This document shows, in pieces, positions 1 to 10,212 of a stretch of DNA of 64,000 nucleotides (within the stretch, counting starts at the first letter, position 1; every line of letters starts with the position of its first letter). A program made the position numbers and the translations under genes. Under the pieces are notes generated by a model. It did no database searches. It saw nothing but the letters and a program-made list of their open reading frames with translations, and was not told the DNA's origin. This DNA comes from Magnaporthiopsis rhizophila (Eukaryota; Ascomycota; Sordariomycetes; Magnaporthales; Magnaporthaceae): assembly GCA_003049465.1 (NCBI GenBank), contig PYSS01000030.1, positions 240,698-304,697 on the forward strand. Direction: 5' to 3'.

Positions 1-176
1 CAAGTTTATACATCATCAAACCAGCAGACCTTGGCTACAACATTCTGCTCTCCATCCTGCCATGACAGTTGGCAGATTACCTGTGGCCGTTATGGATACC
101 TAATCAACCACGCGCGCGGTGGTGAATTGCAGCAACATCAATTATGGGCTGCTCCGTCAAGGATCTCGACTCCCAC

Positions 177-581
177 CTAGCCATCACCACCACCACCACC
201 ACTACCAAGAGGACGCCGTCTGCCAAGTCGGCATTTGCAATCTCCAACAACCAGCAACGGTGCCACCAGCAGTGTGACTTGCTGACAGGAAACCTGTGCT
301 TTCGTCGCTTGGCCGCCATTCAGACCATCGCGCAATCTCGCAGCCAATCGCGATAGCCCACGCGCCCTGGCTCCATTTGGGCCACGTATGGCTGGCCCAT
401 CGTCGCCTCGCCGCAGGAACACCATCGCGAGGACATTGTGGAGGTCGCGTGCGTCCTTGATGGTATCCATATGCGCCAGCTTTTCAAAAAGCATTGCTAC
501 CTGGTCTAAATCCGAGATGGATGCAGTCTGGTCCGCATGCCACGGCCCGTCGATGCACTCGAACGAATCTTTTAGCGCCAT
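177..581 (-). CDS. Hypothetical small ORF, 134 aa
   Basis: I do not recognise this protein. An ATG at 581 opens 134 codons to a stop at 177. The first 55 or so residues look protein-like (mixed hydrophobic and acidic, with DLDQVAMLFEKLAHMDTIKDARDLHNVL resembling a helix). The second half is Arg/Ala/Gly-rich and ends in a glycine run encoded by a GGT/GTG microsatellite (CAC repeat on the plus strand near 185-204), which suggests read-through into non-coding DNA. It may be the first exon of a longer gene whose splice site I could not place, or a chance ORF in GC-rich sequence. There is no supporting neighbour. Confidence 0.22.
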   Translation of the reverse strand: MALKDSFECIDGPWHADQTASISDLDQVAMLFEKLAHMDTIKDARDLHNVLAMVFLRRGDDGPAIRGPNGARARGLSRLAARLRDGLNGGQATKAQVSCQQVTLLVAPLLVVGDCKCRLGRRRPLGSGGGGGDG

Positions 582-840
582 TCCTCCGTTTATTTTTAGA
601 CTAGCATGTCTTTGCTAGTCGCTTCAGCCTACCTTTCGATACTTGCCATCCTAGTGTCTTGCTCCCCGCGCAATGCATAGCTATTAATACTTCCTCAGAA
701 TTATTTTGCTACTTCATCTGCCCTCCTTCCCCATGTCTCTCCTTCTTTACTTGTCCCTAGGTCTCATATAACGTGACTTGTCAACCTGTTCCCTCACATT
801 CTTGACCGAAATTAACAGCCTAGCTGAGACGCCTACAGCA

Positions 841-1677
841 ATGGGTGCTTGCTTTAGTAAGAAGGATGAGGAGGACGATCTGTCACCAATGGAGTCTCGC
901 ACCAGCATCACACATGACCATCTCTACTACCACACGCCCGCCTTCGACCGCGTGAGCTACATCTCCCAGGTGGAGCGGGACATGATCCGGAACATCGAGA
1001 ACGGCGTCTTGCAAGCCTATTTCGTCGCCGAGGACTCCCTGGAAGCGGGCGGCAACCACTGGAGCATCTATCTGGAGACCACCGGAAGCAGTAGTAGCGG
1101 CCCGGCCCTGGACGACAAACAGGAAGATGGAGACGACAAAGAGGACCTTCGGCAAGGATCGTCAGTTCGGCTGAGTCTGAGCCCCTCCACCTACCCGGGC
1201 CGATACGGCCCCCTGGCGAGGCTCCAGCTCCAGGCCTGCTCCGACTCCCAACGCCGCCTCCAGGGCCAGCACGAGGTGGCACTACCGCCGCTGCCGGGTC
1301 ACGTGCCCGTCGCGCGCTTCATCGACGCGCTCGTCGACGGGGAGCGCCAGAACTTTGAGTTCACAAAGGCGGGCCGGGGCGCCAGGGGCTGGATCCTCGA
1401 CTCGGCCGCCCTGTTCCTGCGGACCGGCCTCCTCGTCGACCCGGACGGTCGCCGCCAGGGGGAGCTCGAGCGCGCCGTCGGCCGCACGTGGATCGAGGGC
1501 GTCGAGGCCCACGGCGTCGCGGCCCCGATGCTGTGCAGGGGCACATATTACCGCGTCACCAGCGTCGGGGTCGGCTCGCGGGAGCGGCCGTGGGACGAGA
1601 CGGGGCCCAACGAGGCTGTGTATTGGAACGGCAGCGAGATGGTCAGGGAGGCCCGTTACCACCACTCGGGTCCCTGA
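841..1677 (+). CDS. Small fungal protein of DUF7770-like type with N-myristoylation start
   Basis: This is a single exon of 278 codons plus stop. I start it at the ATG at 841 rather than the in-frame TTG at 778, because the product then begins MGACFSKK: Gly2, Ser6 and a neighbouring Cys4, the classical N-myristoylation plus palmitoylation arrangement, so membrane tethering is likely. The body (residues 30-270) has an NHWSIYLET block near residue 83, then a low-complexity acidic insert, a segment with LSPSTYPG, and a C-terminal region with GWILDSAALFLRTGLLVD. This block order resembles a widespread fungal family of unknown function that I recall as DUF7770. That link is from memory and would need a profile search. 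No enzymatic motif is visible. It lies alone, about 1.1 kb upstream of the GH16 gene. Confidence 0.72.
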   Translation: MGACFSKKDEEDDLSPMESRTSITHDHLYYHTPAFDRVSYISQVERDMIRNIENGVLQAYFVAEDSLEAGGNHWSIYLETTGSSSSGPALDDKQEDGDDKEDLRQGSSVRLSLSPSTYPGRYGPLARLQLQACSDSQRRLQGQHEVALPPLPGHVPVARFIDALVDGERQNFEFTKAGRGARGWILDSAALFLRTGLLVDPDGRRQGELERAVGRTWIEGVEAHGVAAPMLCRGTYYRVTSVGVGSRERPWDETGPNEAVYWNGSEMVREARYHHSGP

Positions 1678-2762
1678 TCGTGTTTAATCTGCCTCTTTGG
1701 GTCCTTGTGATATCTTTCTTTTTGCCACCCCGAGCTGGTGGCGGCCGGCAAAAGGCGACGCCGGCCTTTCAGCGCTTGCTGGCATGGCCGGGATCATTCC
1801 AGCGCCACCCTTGATAGTTTTGCTTCCGCCTTCTTTTGTATACCCACTTTGTACTACCAAGATCAACACATACCAACTTGGCGTCGTCAGGTCAAGGACG
1901 TCCATTCCCCGAGTTAGCACCAAGCCTCACCGAGCTATATCACGCGACTTAGCCCTCTTCCGCCGATCCTTACGCTGGCGTTGAGGCGGCTTGCGGGCCG
2001 GGAGAAACCCTAAATGCAGCTTGGGGCACCTCGAGGCGGCGAGGCTTGCAGCCACTTTCTTGTCTTCTAGGTCGGGGCCCGGCTAAACCCCGAAACTTTA
2101 CGCGTTCACAAGATCCGAATGGCTCAACAACAGACCTGGCTGGCAGCGAGGCGTCAGCCTCATTCCCGCCCCAGCGCCCTGGGGCTATATCCTCCATTCC
2201 CCGGCCCCGGAGCAGCTGGCTCGACGTGGGTCCGGAGGCGCGCTTGGGCAAGACGCCTTTGGTGCCGTCGCCACCTACCCTTGGGTGGCTTCTTGTCGCT
2301 CTGACCTTGAGCGAGCCGACGCACGAGGCATCCTACGCAGCAAAGCAAAGGACAGCTTCCGACGGAACGACCACCGCCAGGCTTGGCTTCTCGGAGCTGG
2401 GCAAACGAGCCAAGGCCATGGCATCGTCGGGGGCGCCATGATCTAGACGATCGCGCCTCCCGATGAATGGAATCCCCGCATCGATAGCTTTCGTAGCTCG
2501 GGGCTGTGCTAGTGAAAATGGAATTCCCGGGGGGCGAAATTGTAGGAATGTGGATGTGGTGCTGCCTGTCAGGGCCGTATATGAACCAGCTAGCTCCTCC
2601 CCCTTCTACATCTCGAAGGAAAGGTTTAGTTGTCAGTGATCAGTTCTTCACCCTCCCTCATCGGTTACTTTTTATCCCTCCCACCAAGATCGCTCCAGAG
2701 CAGGGGACAGAAAGTCTGCGAGACGAGAAGTCACCATCACCAGCACCAGCACCACAAGAAAA
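1678..2762. other. Intergenic region upstream of the GH16 gene
   Basis: No gene is recognised in this 1.1-kb stretch. The short ORFs in it are GC-driven and share no family feature. A TATA-like stretch (gtatatgaa, about 2577-2585) lies about 180 bp before the GH16 start and could be its core promoter. The sequence between 2640 and 2760 is pyrimidine- and adenine-rich, as expected for a fungal 5' leader. Confidence 0.4.
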
Positions 2763-4139
2763 ATGGCCTTCACCAAGATCCTGGTCGCGCTGCTCGCCGC
2801 TGCCGGCACCGTCAGCGCCCAGCAGACGTACTCTCTGGTCAAGACGTACGACAAGAGCCACAACTTCTTCGACCTCTTTGTCGTGCGAGACGTACGTATC
2901 TTCTATTCTCCTGCGGCCGGGAAAGATATCACAGTTACCAAAAACTAACAAAACAAAAAATTACAGAGGGCGTTCTTCCAGAAGCTAGGGTACCCAGCCG
3001 GGGACCCGACCTCGGGCTTCGTCAACTACGTCAGCAGGGAGGAGGGCATCAAGAGCGGACTCATCGCCTACCGCGGCAACCAGCTCTACATCGGCGTCGA
3101 CTACAACACGACTCTCAGCCCCAAGGGCCCCGGCCGCAAATCGGTGCGGCTCGAGTCCAAGACCGCGTTCGACGGCGGCCTGATGCTGATCGACATCCAG
3201 CACATGCCTGGCAACATGTGCGGTACCTGGCCGGCCTTGTATGTAGCAGAGCCATCCTTTTCATCCTTTTTGATCGTTCCACCTGGTCAAAACCTCCTCT
3301 CCCCCCAGTGATAGCAAAAGAAAACTCTCTGACAGAACAAAAATCAACTTGACAGCTGGGGATACAATGCGGATGAAAATCCGTACAGCGAGATCGACAG
3401 CCTCGAAGGCGGCGGCTGGCCCAAACAAACGTCCAACATCATGTCGCTGCACACGTGCGGCCAGTGCTCGTTCCCGAATCTCAAGGGGAACGGGGCCCGC
3501 TCGGACTGCGATATGAACGCCGGCCCGAGGTGCGAGGGCGTGGTCAAGAATCCGTGAGTCCTGCCTGACTGCTGCTGCCGCTACTTCGGGAGTATGGAAG
3601 TTAACATCGACCCAAAACAAAAATAGTGCCGGCTGCGGTCTGACGGCCCCAAGGACACGTACGGCGACGGCTTCAACAAGAACGGCGGCGGCGTCTACGC
3701 GATGCAGCTCAACGCGGACAGCATCAAGATCTGGTTCCACCCGCGCAACAAGATCCCCTTCGACATCAGCATGGGCAAGCCAAACACCACGGGCTGGCCG
3801 AACCCGCTGGTCAACTTCCCGACCAGCAAGACGTGTAACGTTTCAAAGATCTTTAAGAACCTGTCCATCGTAAGTTTTTTCCTGGGTACAACTTTGTACG
3901 GGGAAAGAGAAAGGAACGGATGTGCTGACAGAGAGGAACCCATACACATACAGATCATCAACACGACCTTTTGCGGCAGCTCCATCTACGACTGGAAGGC
4001 CCAGACCGACGGCTGGCCACAGTGCCGTTCCGCCCCCGGAGGCACCTGCGAGGCCTACGTGGCCGCCACCCCGCAGGCGTACAAGGAGGCGTACTGGCTG
4101 TTCAACTATGTCAAGATATACCAGGACAAGAAGAAGTAG
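2763..4139 (+). CDS. Secreted GH16 endo-1,3(4)-beta-glucanase-like protein, apparent frameshift
   Basis: Five exons: 2763-2891, 2967-3238, 3356-3553, 3627-3869 and 3954-4139. Residues 1-19 (MAFTKILVALLAAAGTVSA) form a signal peptide. The core has a CGTWPAFWGYN segment, followed by EIDSLEG, the E-x-D-x-x-E catalytic signature of glycoside hydrolase family 16, then SLHTCGQC. Cysteines are plentiful, as in secreted fungal laminarinase-type enzymes, which cut beta-1,3 or mixed-linked glucans in cell walls. Total length is about 342 residues, normal for the family. Oddity: exon 3 ends in phase 2, and the next exon opens in frame as AGCG, but the rest of exon 4 (SDGPKDTYGDGFN onward) is in another frame. 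The exon sum is 1028 nt, one base short of a multiple of three. This is either a sequencing deletion near 3639 or a true pseudogene. A weak alternative donor at 3540 would restore frame by dropping about 9 residues. Confidence 0.85.
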
Positions 4140-4939
4140 GCATAGGGTTGTTAGGTTCCCCCTGTTTGTCTTGTCGGCGTGCTTGTGTTTCTGCATAGGT
4201 AGATAGTAGCTATTCCCGGCGTGAGAGAACGGTTTGTGACCACAGTCGTTCGTCATCACCGTCATTATCCCCGGGTAGCAAAATCAAGACAAAAAACGAG
4301 TCTTGTAGCGGTTGAGCAGAATCATGGAAGCCAATACGGGAATAAGACATGTCCAAGCGCCTCGGAACCGATCATATCTCCCGTTTCGCGGTGATATAGC
4401 TCGCCTTATGGATGATGAACGAATGGCACTGTGGGTAATGAAGATTCTCGCTGGTATCTATCAGGGACTGGTAGGCAGGACTAGCTACAGCCAGCGAGAG
4501 GGTTTGGCTGCGCATGTGCGCATCATCTCCTCGTCGTAGAGCTGGTAGAAAGCCGCGCTATAATGGGAACAGGACACGAACCGCCAACCCCGGTAGAGGG
4601 GATGAAAAAGAAATAAAGAATAAAATAAAATAAAATAAAACCCCAGAGTCCGTAACACCGTCCGGAATGCAGTTCCCATAACCTGTCCGTCTTCCGAACG
4701 AAACAAGGCCAGATATTCACTTGCATCCAGACACGCCCAAGTGTAGCATAACATCTAAACGCCGTACCTTTTTTTCTCCATTGTTAGTTGGGAAAGTGTA
4801 TGCATGGTTGTAAGCGCTGGCGGGTGGAGATTGTTTTTGGCTAGCCTAGCCGAGGACAAATGATCCATTGTGCATTACTGTCACTCGCTTATTTCTTTTC
4901 GTCTTGTTCCTGTGTTTCCTTCTTCTTCTGGCTCCCCTC
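4140..4939. other. Convergent 3' intergenic region
   Basis: This 800-bp stretch separates the ends of the plus-strand GH16 gene and the minus-strand eIF3e gene. It holds only short AT-tinged ORFs and a simple AAAAT repeat near 4620-4640. I see no gene and expect only 3' untranslated sequence and terminators. Confidence 0.45.
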
Positions 4940-6370
4940 CTAGCGAGCCACGGCCGCCGTCAGGACCTGAGTCCTGAAGAAACCGCCCTTGGTGCGCTCA
5001 ATGACTTGCTGGTAGACGCTACTGTTGGGATGGTTCATGATGACGGTGCCTTCCTGGAAGTCGATCTTGGCGTCGAGGCGCGTGTCGCGGATCAGGTTAA
5101 CGATCCACTTCTCGCCCTCGTCCACGTTGAGGCCGAGCTGCTCGCTCAGGCGCTTGAGGTCGATGCGGGCGTGGATCTTGCAGTAGGACTCGAAGAACAA
5201 GTGTCTCGCCGCGTCGACAAAGGTGTCGGTCGTCGAGATGAGGAAGAAGTCGGTCCGCAGCACCTCCTCGGCCCGGGGGAGCTGCCTCTGCGCCTCCTCA
5301 AAGTCAAAGTCGATGTAGAGCGCCCGCACAAAGTCGGTGACGGGGTCCGAGTACTCGTACGCCTCCTGCTTGATGACGCGCACGACATCCTTGAGCTGCT
5401 TCTGGTGCATGCCCGTGTTGCGCACGCGTCCCCTGCCGGCGATGACGACGACTGCAAGGTAGCGCAGGATCCACGGGCAGCTCGTCATAATGGTGTTAAT
5501 ATAGTTTGGCGAGAAGAGCATCTCGAGCAGCGGCTCGCGGGCAGACTCGTCGTTGAAGAGTGGGAACAGAGCCCAGTGGATCAGCCAGGTGCGGTGCTGT
5601 AGCTGCGCGAGCGGGTTGTTAAACAGCCTGGAGTCGATGCCTTCGCGCACGCCCTTGAGCTCCTCCATGGTGCCCTCCCAGTTGCCACTAAGAATCTCCG
5701 ACGCCAGCCTTCCCCACGTCGCTGCTGAGACCTTGTCGTTGTCGGTCGACAGGACACGGAACTGATACAGCAGCTCGGCAGCGCCCGAGTAGTTACCGCA
5801 GCTGTATTGGAAGTTGCCAAAGTCGTAGAGCGCGTCGACCATTTCGACCGTGACCTGGACGAAAACGCAGCCATTCTGTTAATGCCTGACACTCGCGCGC
5901 GCATGATGTATTATTGAGGCAGGCAAGTCTGCAAAGAGAGTCCTTACATCGTGGTCCTTTTTGAGGTACTCCAAGTTGGCCACCTTGTCGCTCCGCAGAT
6001 TCCCAGTGACCTCCTCGTTGTCGAGCAGGTCACGCAGTTTGGCGACCGAGTCCTCGTACTGCTGCAAGCGCGCGATGACCTTTTGTCTCTTGTCGGCAAA
6101 CTCGGCGGGCGGCTCGTCAATGCCTTCCAGCTCGCAGTACAAGTTGGCGACATAGTCGGTCATGTTTGTCTTCTTCAGCAGCTCGTACTTGGCCTTGGTG
6201 ATCTCGAGCGCCTTCTCGGCGTCCTTGGGCTCGTTGGTCTCCTCATCGTAGAACTGGTTGCTCGTAAAGTCCAGCAGCGGGAAGATCAGATGCCGGTCCA
6301 GGTGGCTGACCAGCTTGGGCAAGAGGTCGAATTCGGAGAGCGACTCCTCGCCCGCTGTTGGCGCTGCCAT
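4940..6370 (-). CDS. int6: Translation initiation factor eIF3 subunit e (INT6)
   Basis: Two exons: 5948-6370 and 4940-5875, with one intron of 72 nt (GTAAGG donor, AACAG acceptor). They encode 452 residues. The N-terminus (FDLLPKLVSHLDRHLIFPLLDF) is the conserved start of eIF3e/Int6. Helical repeats follow (YDFGNFQYSCGNYSGAAELLYQFRVL, residues about 155-180), and a C-terminal PCI domain runs from about residue 230 to 410. The protein is a scaffold subunit of the eIF3 complex that binds the 40S ribosome in the cytoplasm. Length and domain order are normal for filamentous fungi. The gene is divergent from mL49 across a 526-bp spacer, so the two translation genes may share a promoter. Confidence 0.96.
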
Positions 6371-6896
6371 CTTGGAGGATTGGTATGGGAGGGGCGATGC
6401 CCGCCGTCGGCTAGCCTAGGGTTATGTTCGTCGAGCAGTCGGCCGGATGAGCGTATGTCCAGACCCAGATACACGGCTGGTCGGGCCAGAACAGTCGTCG
6501 TCGTCGTCGTCGTCGTTGTCGCCAAAAGCCTTCCTGACGCTATTTGTTGTGGTAGGGCGAACTGGGAAATAGTGGGGGATGCCGACTTTCGTGGGGCACG
6601 CCCGCGTTGGCTGCAATTTTTACTTGCGTCCAGCAATCGTGCGAATTTTTGGTGCGGCCCCGCAGGCCGGCCTGGAGCGCCTGCCCGCCAGATAAACAAA
6701 AGCTGCGACGGAATGCCGGGATATTCCGCCGCCGGTGATTTTCTTTCTGCCGCTGGGCGGTCAAGATTCGTCCAACCCGCAGCTTCACGCCGGCGTCAAC
6801 GATTGCGTCACCGGATGGGCGCTGGCAGTGATAGAGAGGGCACAAGCGACTTTCAGAAGAGAAACTACACAGCCGACAGCGCAACCAAGTCGCACA
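6371..6896. promoter_or_regulatory. Shared divergent promoter region (eIF3e / mL49)
   Basis: This 526-bp spacer separates two housekeeping genes transcribed away from each other, so it must hold both core promoters. It contains a GTC trinucleotide microsatellite at about 6495-6521. I could not place a convincing TATA box for either gene, as is usual for fungal housekeeping promoters. ORFs that read through it are shadows. Confidence 0.55.
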
Positions 6897-7474
6897 ATGG
6901 CCGCCTCCCGCATCCTGCGGGCCTTCCCCGCTGCCCCTCTCAGGCTTGCGCCAGCAAGCAGACTGGCCACCGCGATGCCGGCGGCGAGGCGAACCTACAG
7001 CTCCGCGACGACACCGACAACCACCGATGCCGCCGCTGCCGCCGACACCCCAGCGACGCCGAGCGCGCCAGCCACAACCCAAGACGCGCCAGCCACGAAG
7101 CACGCGGGCGGCTACTTCGTCGCCCGCTCGCCGTCCAACAAACTACCCATATACGAAGACAAAAAGACAGGCCCGAGAACGCTGCTGAGGAAGATCGAGG
7201 GCGACGCGCACGCGCTCAAGGTCGAGCTCATACGCGAGCTGCAGATGGACGACGACAAGATCGCGGTGAACCCGAGGACGAACCACATCAGGATAAAGGT
7301 GAGGCTGGAGGCGAGCGAACCAAAAAGAAAAATAGAGCCGTGCCTACCTACCTAGGTACCTAGATATGATACGGACTGGTTTGCTAATCGACGAGGAACA
7401 TTTTCCTCATGCTCCATATTCAGGGTCATGTCAAAGCCCAGTTGAAGCCCATCTTGGAAAACATGGGCTTCTGA
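6897..7474 (+). CDS. img2: Mitochondrial large ribosomal subunit protein mL49 (Img2-like)
   Basis: Two exons: 6897-7298 and 7424-7474, giving 150 residues. The intron is 125 nt (GTGAGG donor, TTCAG acceptor), and the short last exon supplies the conserved C-terminus GHVKAQLKPILENMGF. Residues 1-35 (MAASRILRAFPAAPLRLAPASRL...) are Arg/Ala-rich without acidic residues, a typical mitochondrial presequence. A low-complexity Thr/Ala/Pro linker follows, then the mL49 core (GYFVARSPSNKLPIYEDKKTGPRTLLRKIEGD and NPRTNHIRIK). I use the ATG at 6897 because upstream in-frame codons extend into the promoter with no presequence character. The product is a structural protein of the mitochondrial 54S ribosomal subunit. 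The spacing to eIF3e suggests co-regulation of cytosolic and mitochondrial translation genes, which is inference. Confidence 0.9.
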
Positions 7475-8271
7475 ATGCGCTGCGTCATTTCAGTGATCCC
7501 GCTCATTTATATCTCTGCCATGGGCACGAGAATGTACAAAAATCAACACATAGTGTCGTGTACTATGATCAAGATAGGAGGCACAGCTTTTGCTGTATAC
7601 TGTGGTTGGGCTGGAGCAATTCTAGGCAACCCATATACTTACCCCAACGTTTCCCGTGGAACGGCTGGGATGAACGGCAGATTGATAGCATTGCCCATCT
7701 CGGCTCAGCCTCGCCAAACGACAGAAATCATCACCGACACCCATCCATACCAATATCATAATGATCGGGTCTAAACAGGGATGCCCGGAGCGAAGCGAAG
7801 GAAGAGGTTCATACGAAACAATGTAGGCTGGATCATATACAACCACCAAATGGGGGCAGCTAGTAACACTTGGAACTTCTCTCCCCCTCTCGTTCCATCT
7901 TGTAATGAAGGTTACGATAGATAAATGACAGGTGAAGGGGAAGAGATTCCGAAGGAAAGAAAGAGAGAAAGGAGAGTAAAAACGGAGACACCCCCAGCAC
8001 GAACTGCCGTTCCCAGTCCTATAAAAATCATGACACTGTCCGTTTAAACCCACAATACACCAAAGCAACAAAAGGCCGACACCAATGTATCCATACGCCC
8101 CTGATGCCAATTTCTTTTGATTGCGCGCAAGAAAAATTAAACGTCTTCAAGCATGCCAGCCAGTCCAAACCGCCCGACGCCCAGCAGGGCGATTCGACCG
8201 GAAAAGTGCTGGCCGTAAGGCCCGGGTTACCCAAAAAGAGGCGCCAGTTGGCCATGGTAGAGCCACTTGTA
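7475..8271. other. Convergent intergenic region between mL49 and SWI1-like gene
   Basis: About 800 bp between two converging genes. It contains purine-rich stretches (about 7925-7985) and short ORFs in all frames with no family resemblance. No RNA gene or repeat was recognised. Confidence 0.4.
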
Positions 8272-10157
8272 TCAGCAGTCCTCAAGAGCAGCATAAGCAA
8301 CAAGCTGTTGGAGCATCCCATGACTAGTCCACTCCGGGTTTCGCATCGCCAGCATGTCAAGCAGAGTGGCTCGACTAGGTAGCGCATTTGGCGGAATCGA
8401 CCCGATGGGGTCGGATGGGTCTCTTGATTTTTCTGCGAGCCTTCGGAGGAGCGAAACGGCCAGTACGACCATATAAACAAGCTCCATCGTCTTTTCCGTA
8501 TGTCGAGGCTGCGGCGGCGGCTGAGCGGCTCCGCGGCCTGAACGTGGCATCCGCTGCGGCGGTGGGACGACCATCTGCGCCGTTTCGAACTGGTGGCTTA
8601 ACCTCTTCACCAAATGAATGAGGTTCTGCGACAGACCGTTCCCACACGAAAGCCAGCTGCGAGTTACACCAGAGTCTTGGCCGGGAGCTAGGGTGGCGAG
8701 CGTCTGTGCGGCGAGAAGGCCCTGCATTAGGACAGGCCTGCGTGCATCAGGCAAGGGTGACCGAGATTCGAAATTGAAGTCTGGAACGACAGAGATGGCT
8801 AGCCCAAACGACCGAGTGAGCAAATCGTAAGCTGGTGTCTGCGACGCCTCACTAGCGTAAAGAGCCGCGAAATGGGTCCGGTTCTGCTCCCTGCTGACTA
8901 GGAGCTTCGCGAGTGCGTCGACAGCAGCCGGCAGATATGGCTGGACTTTAGGTTGGTAAGGAGGAAAGACGAGCTGATCGCCGGTCAGGCAGGGCGCCGG
9001 TGCTGGCGCAAACGCCAAGAGGAATTGGAGGAAGCAGAGCGCTTGTTCCTTCCCAGGCACCTCGATGTGTGTGGATATGTTGGAGAGAATGATGACGGCG
9101 TCCTTCATGAAGTCCAGCGTGTTGGCGTGGGTCTGGAGGAGCATGTTTCGCGTGCCCAAGTATCGTAGCATGACACAAAAGAACTTGACGACGGACTCAT
9201 CGGCAAGGACTTCCCAGTTGACTTCGCCGAATGACAAGTTCCGGAGGATTGTCGTGATGCATATCAAGTGGTCCACGGCTCGTTCCACCTCGTACTCGGA
9301 AGATCCCACGGGATGAACCTCGTGAACACCTGTGTTTTCGAGCCAGCAGGCCCGGACGACATCTTGATACGGTGTGATGAGAACCTCGTCGGATACCTCG
9401 ACTGTATTTTCCACCAAGATCTCGATTTGGTCTTCGGCGCATTCCAACAGACACTCCACCAGCTCATCTGTCCGTCCGAGATCGATTTGCAGGTGCGGCC
9501 CTGAGGACTCGGCCGCCGTAACCGTGGCGAGTGAATCGAGTGCATTCCGCACCTCGGCGCGGATACCAGACTGTAGGCTGCGGCAGAGAGCGAGGATGTC
9601 GATGTTCCCCAAGAGCTCGACAGGCGGCACATCAGGAATTATTTCCAGAAGTTTTGAGGCCAGATCATCCCAGGCACCGACAGGAACTCCACCATGCGTA
9701 ACGTGACCACGATCCTGATAGCTTCGCTTCAGTGGGAAATAAGTATCAGGGTCCTTCTCCGGCGGCTGAGAAACGCTCATGAGCTGATGTACCATCTTGA
9801 CGCCCGGGTCGTGTGCCAAGGGTCCCGACATGGACGTCCTTGGCGTCTTAATAGCACTCGGGGAAGGATGTGCGAATTCATCGTGGGTTGGCGTTCCTTG
9901 AATGCTTCGGGAGAGGCTGTTTCTCGAGTGACCTTGCATTGCGATGGGCTGCGATTGGGGTTGCACGAAGCCATTGACGCCTGGCTGCGGCATCTGCTTC
10001 ATCGGAGTCATGCCTTGGCCATGGGCCATCGCGGGGTGCTGGCCAGGCTGCTGCATCATATGCCCCGGCGCCATCTGGCCGTGAGGTATCCCCTGTCTCG
10101 TAGGTGTGCCGGGTGTCGCAACTTGCATTCCAGCCTGCTGCCCGGGGTGTTGTTGAG

Positions 10158-10212
<55 letters not shown>

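Noticed and set aside
4868..5602. 244-codon plus-strand ORF
   Set aside because: Exactly antisense to the conserved PCI half of eIF3e. Its Leu/Val/Asp pattern is the complement of that gene.
5951..7363. 470-codon plus-strand ORF
   Set aside because: It runs antisense through the eIF3e first exon, across the divergent promoter and out of frame through mL49. The composition is Arg-rich after 6300 and there is no family resemblance, so it is a shadow.
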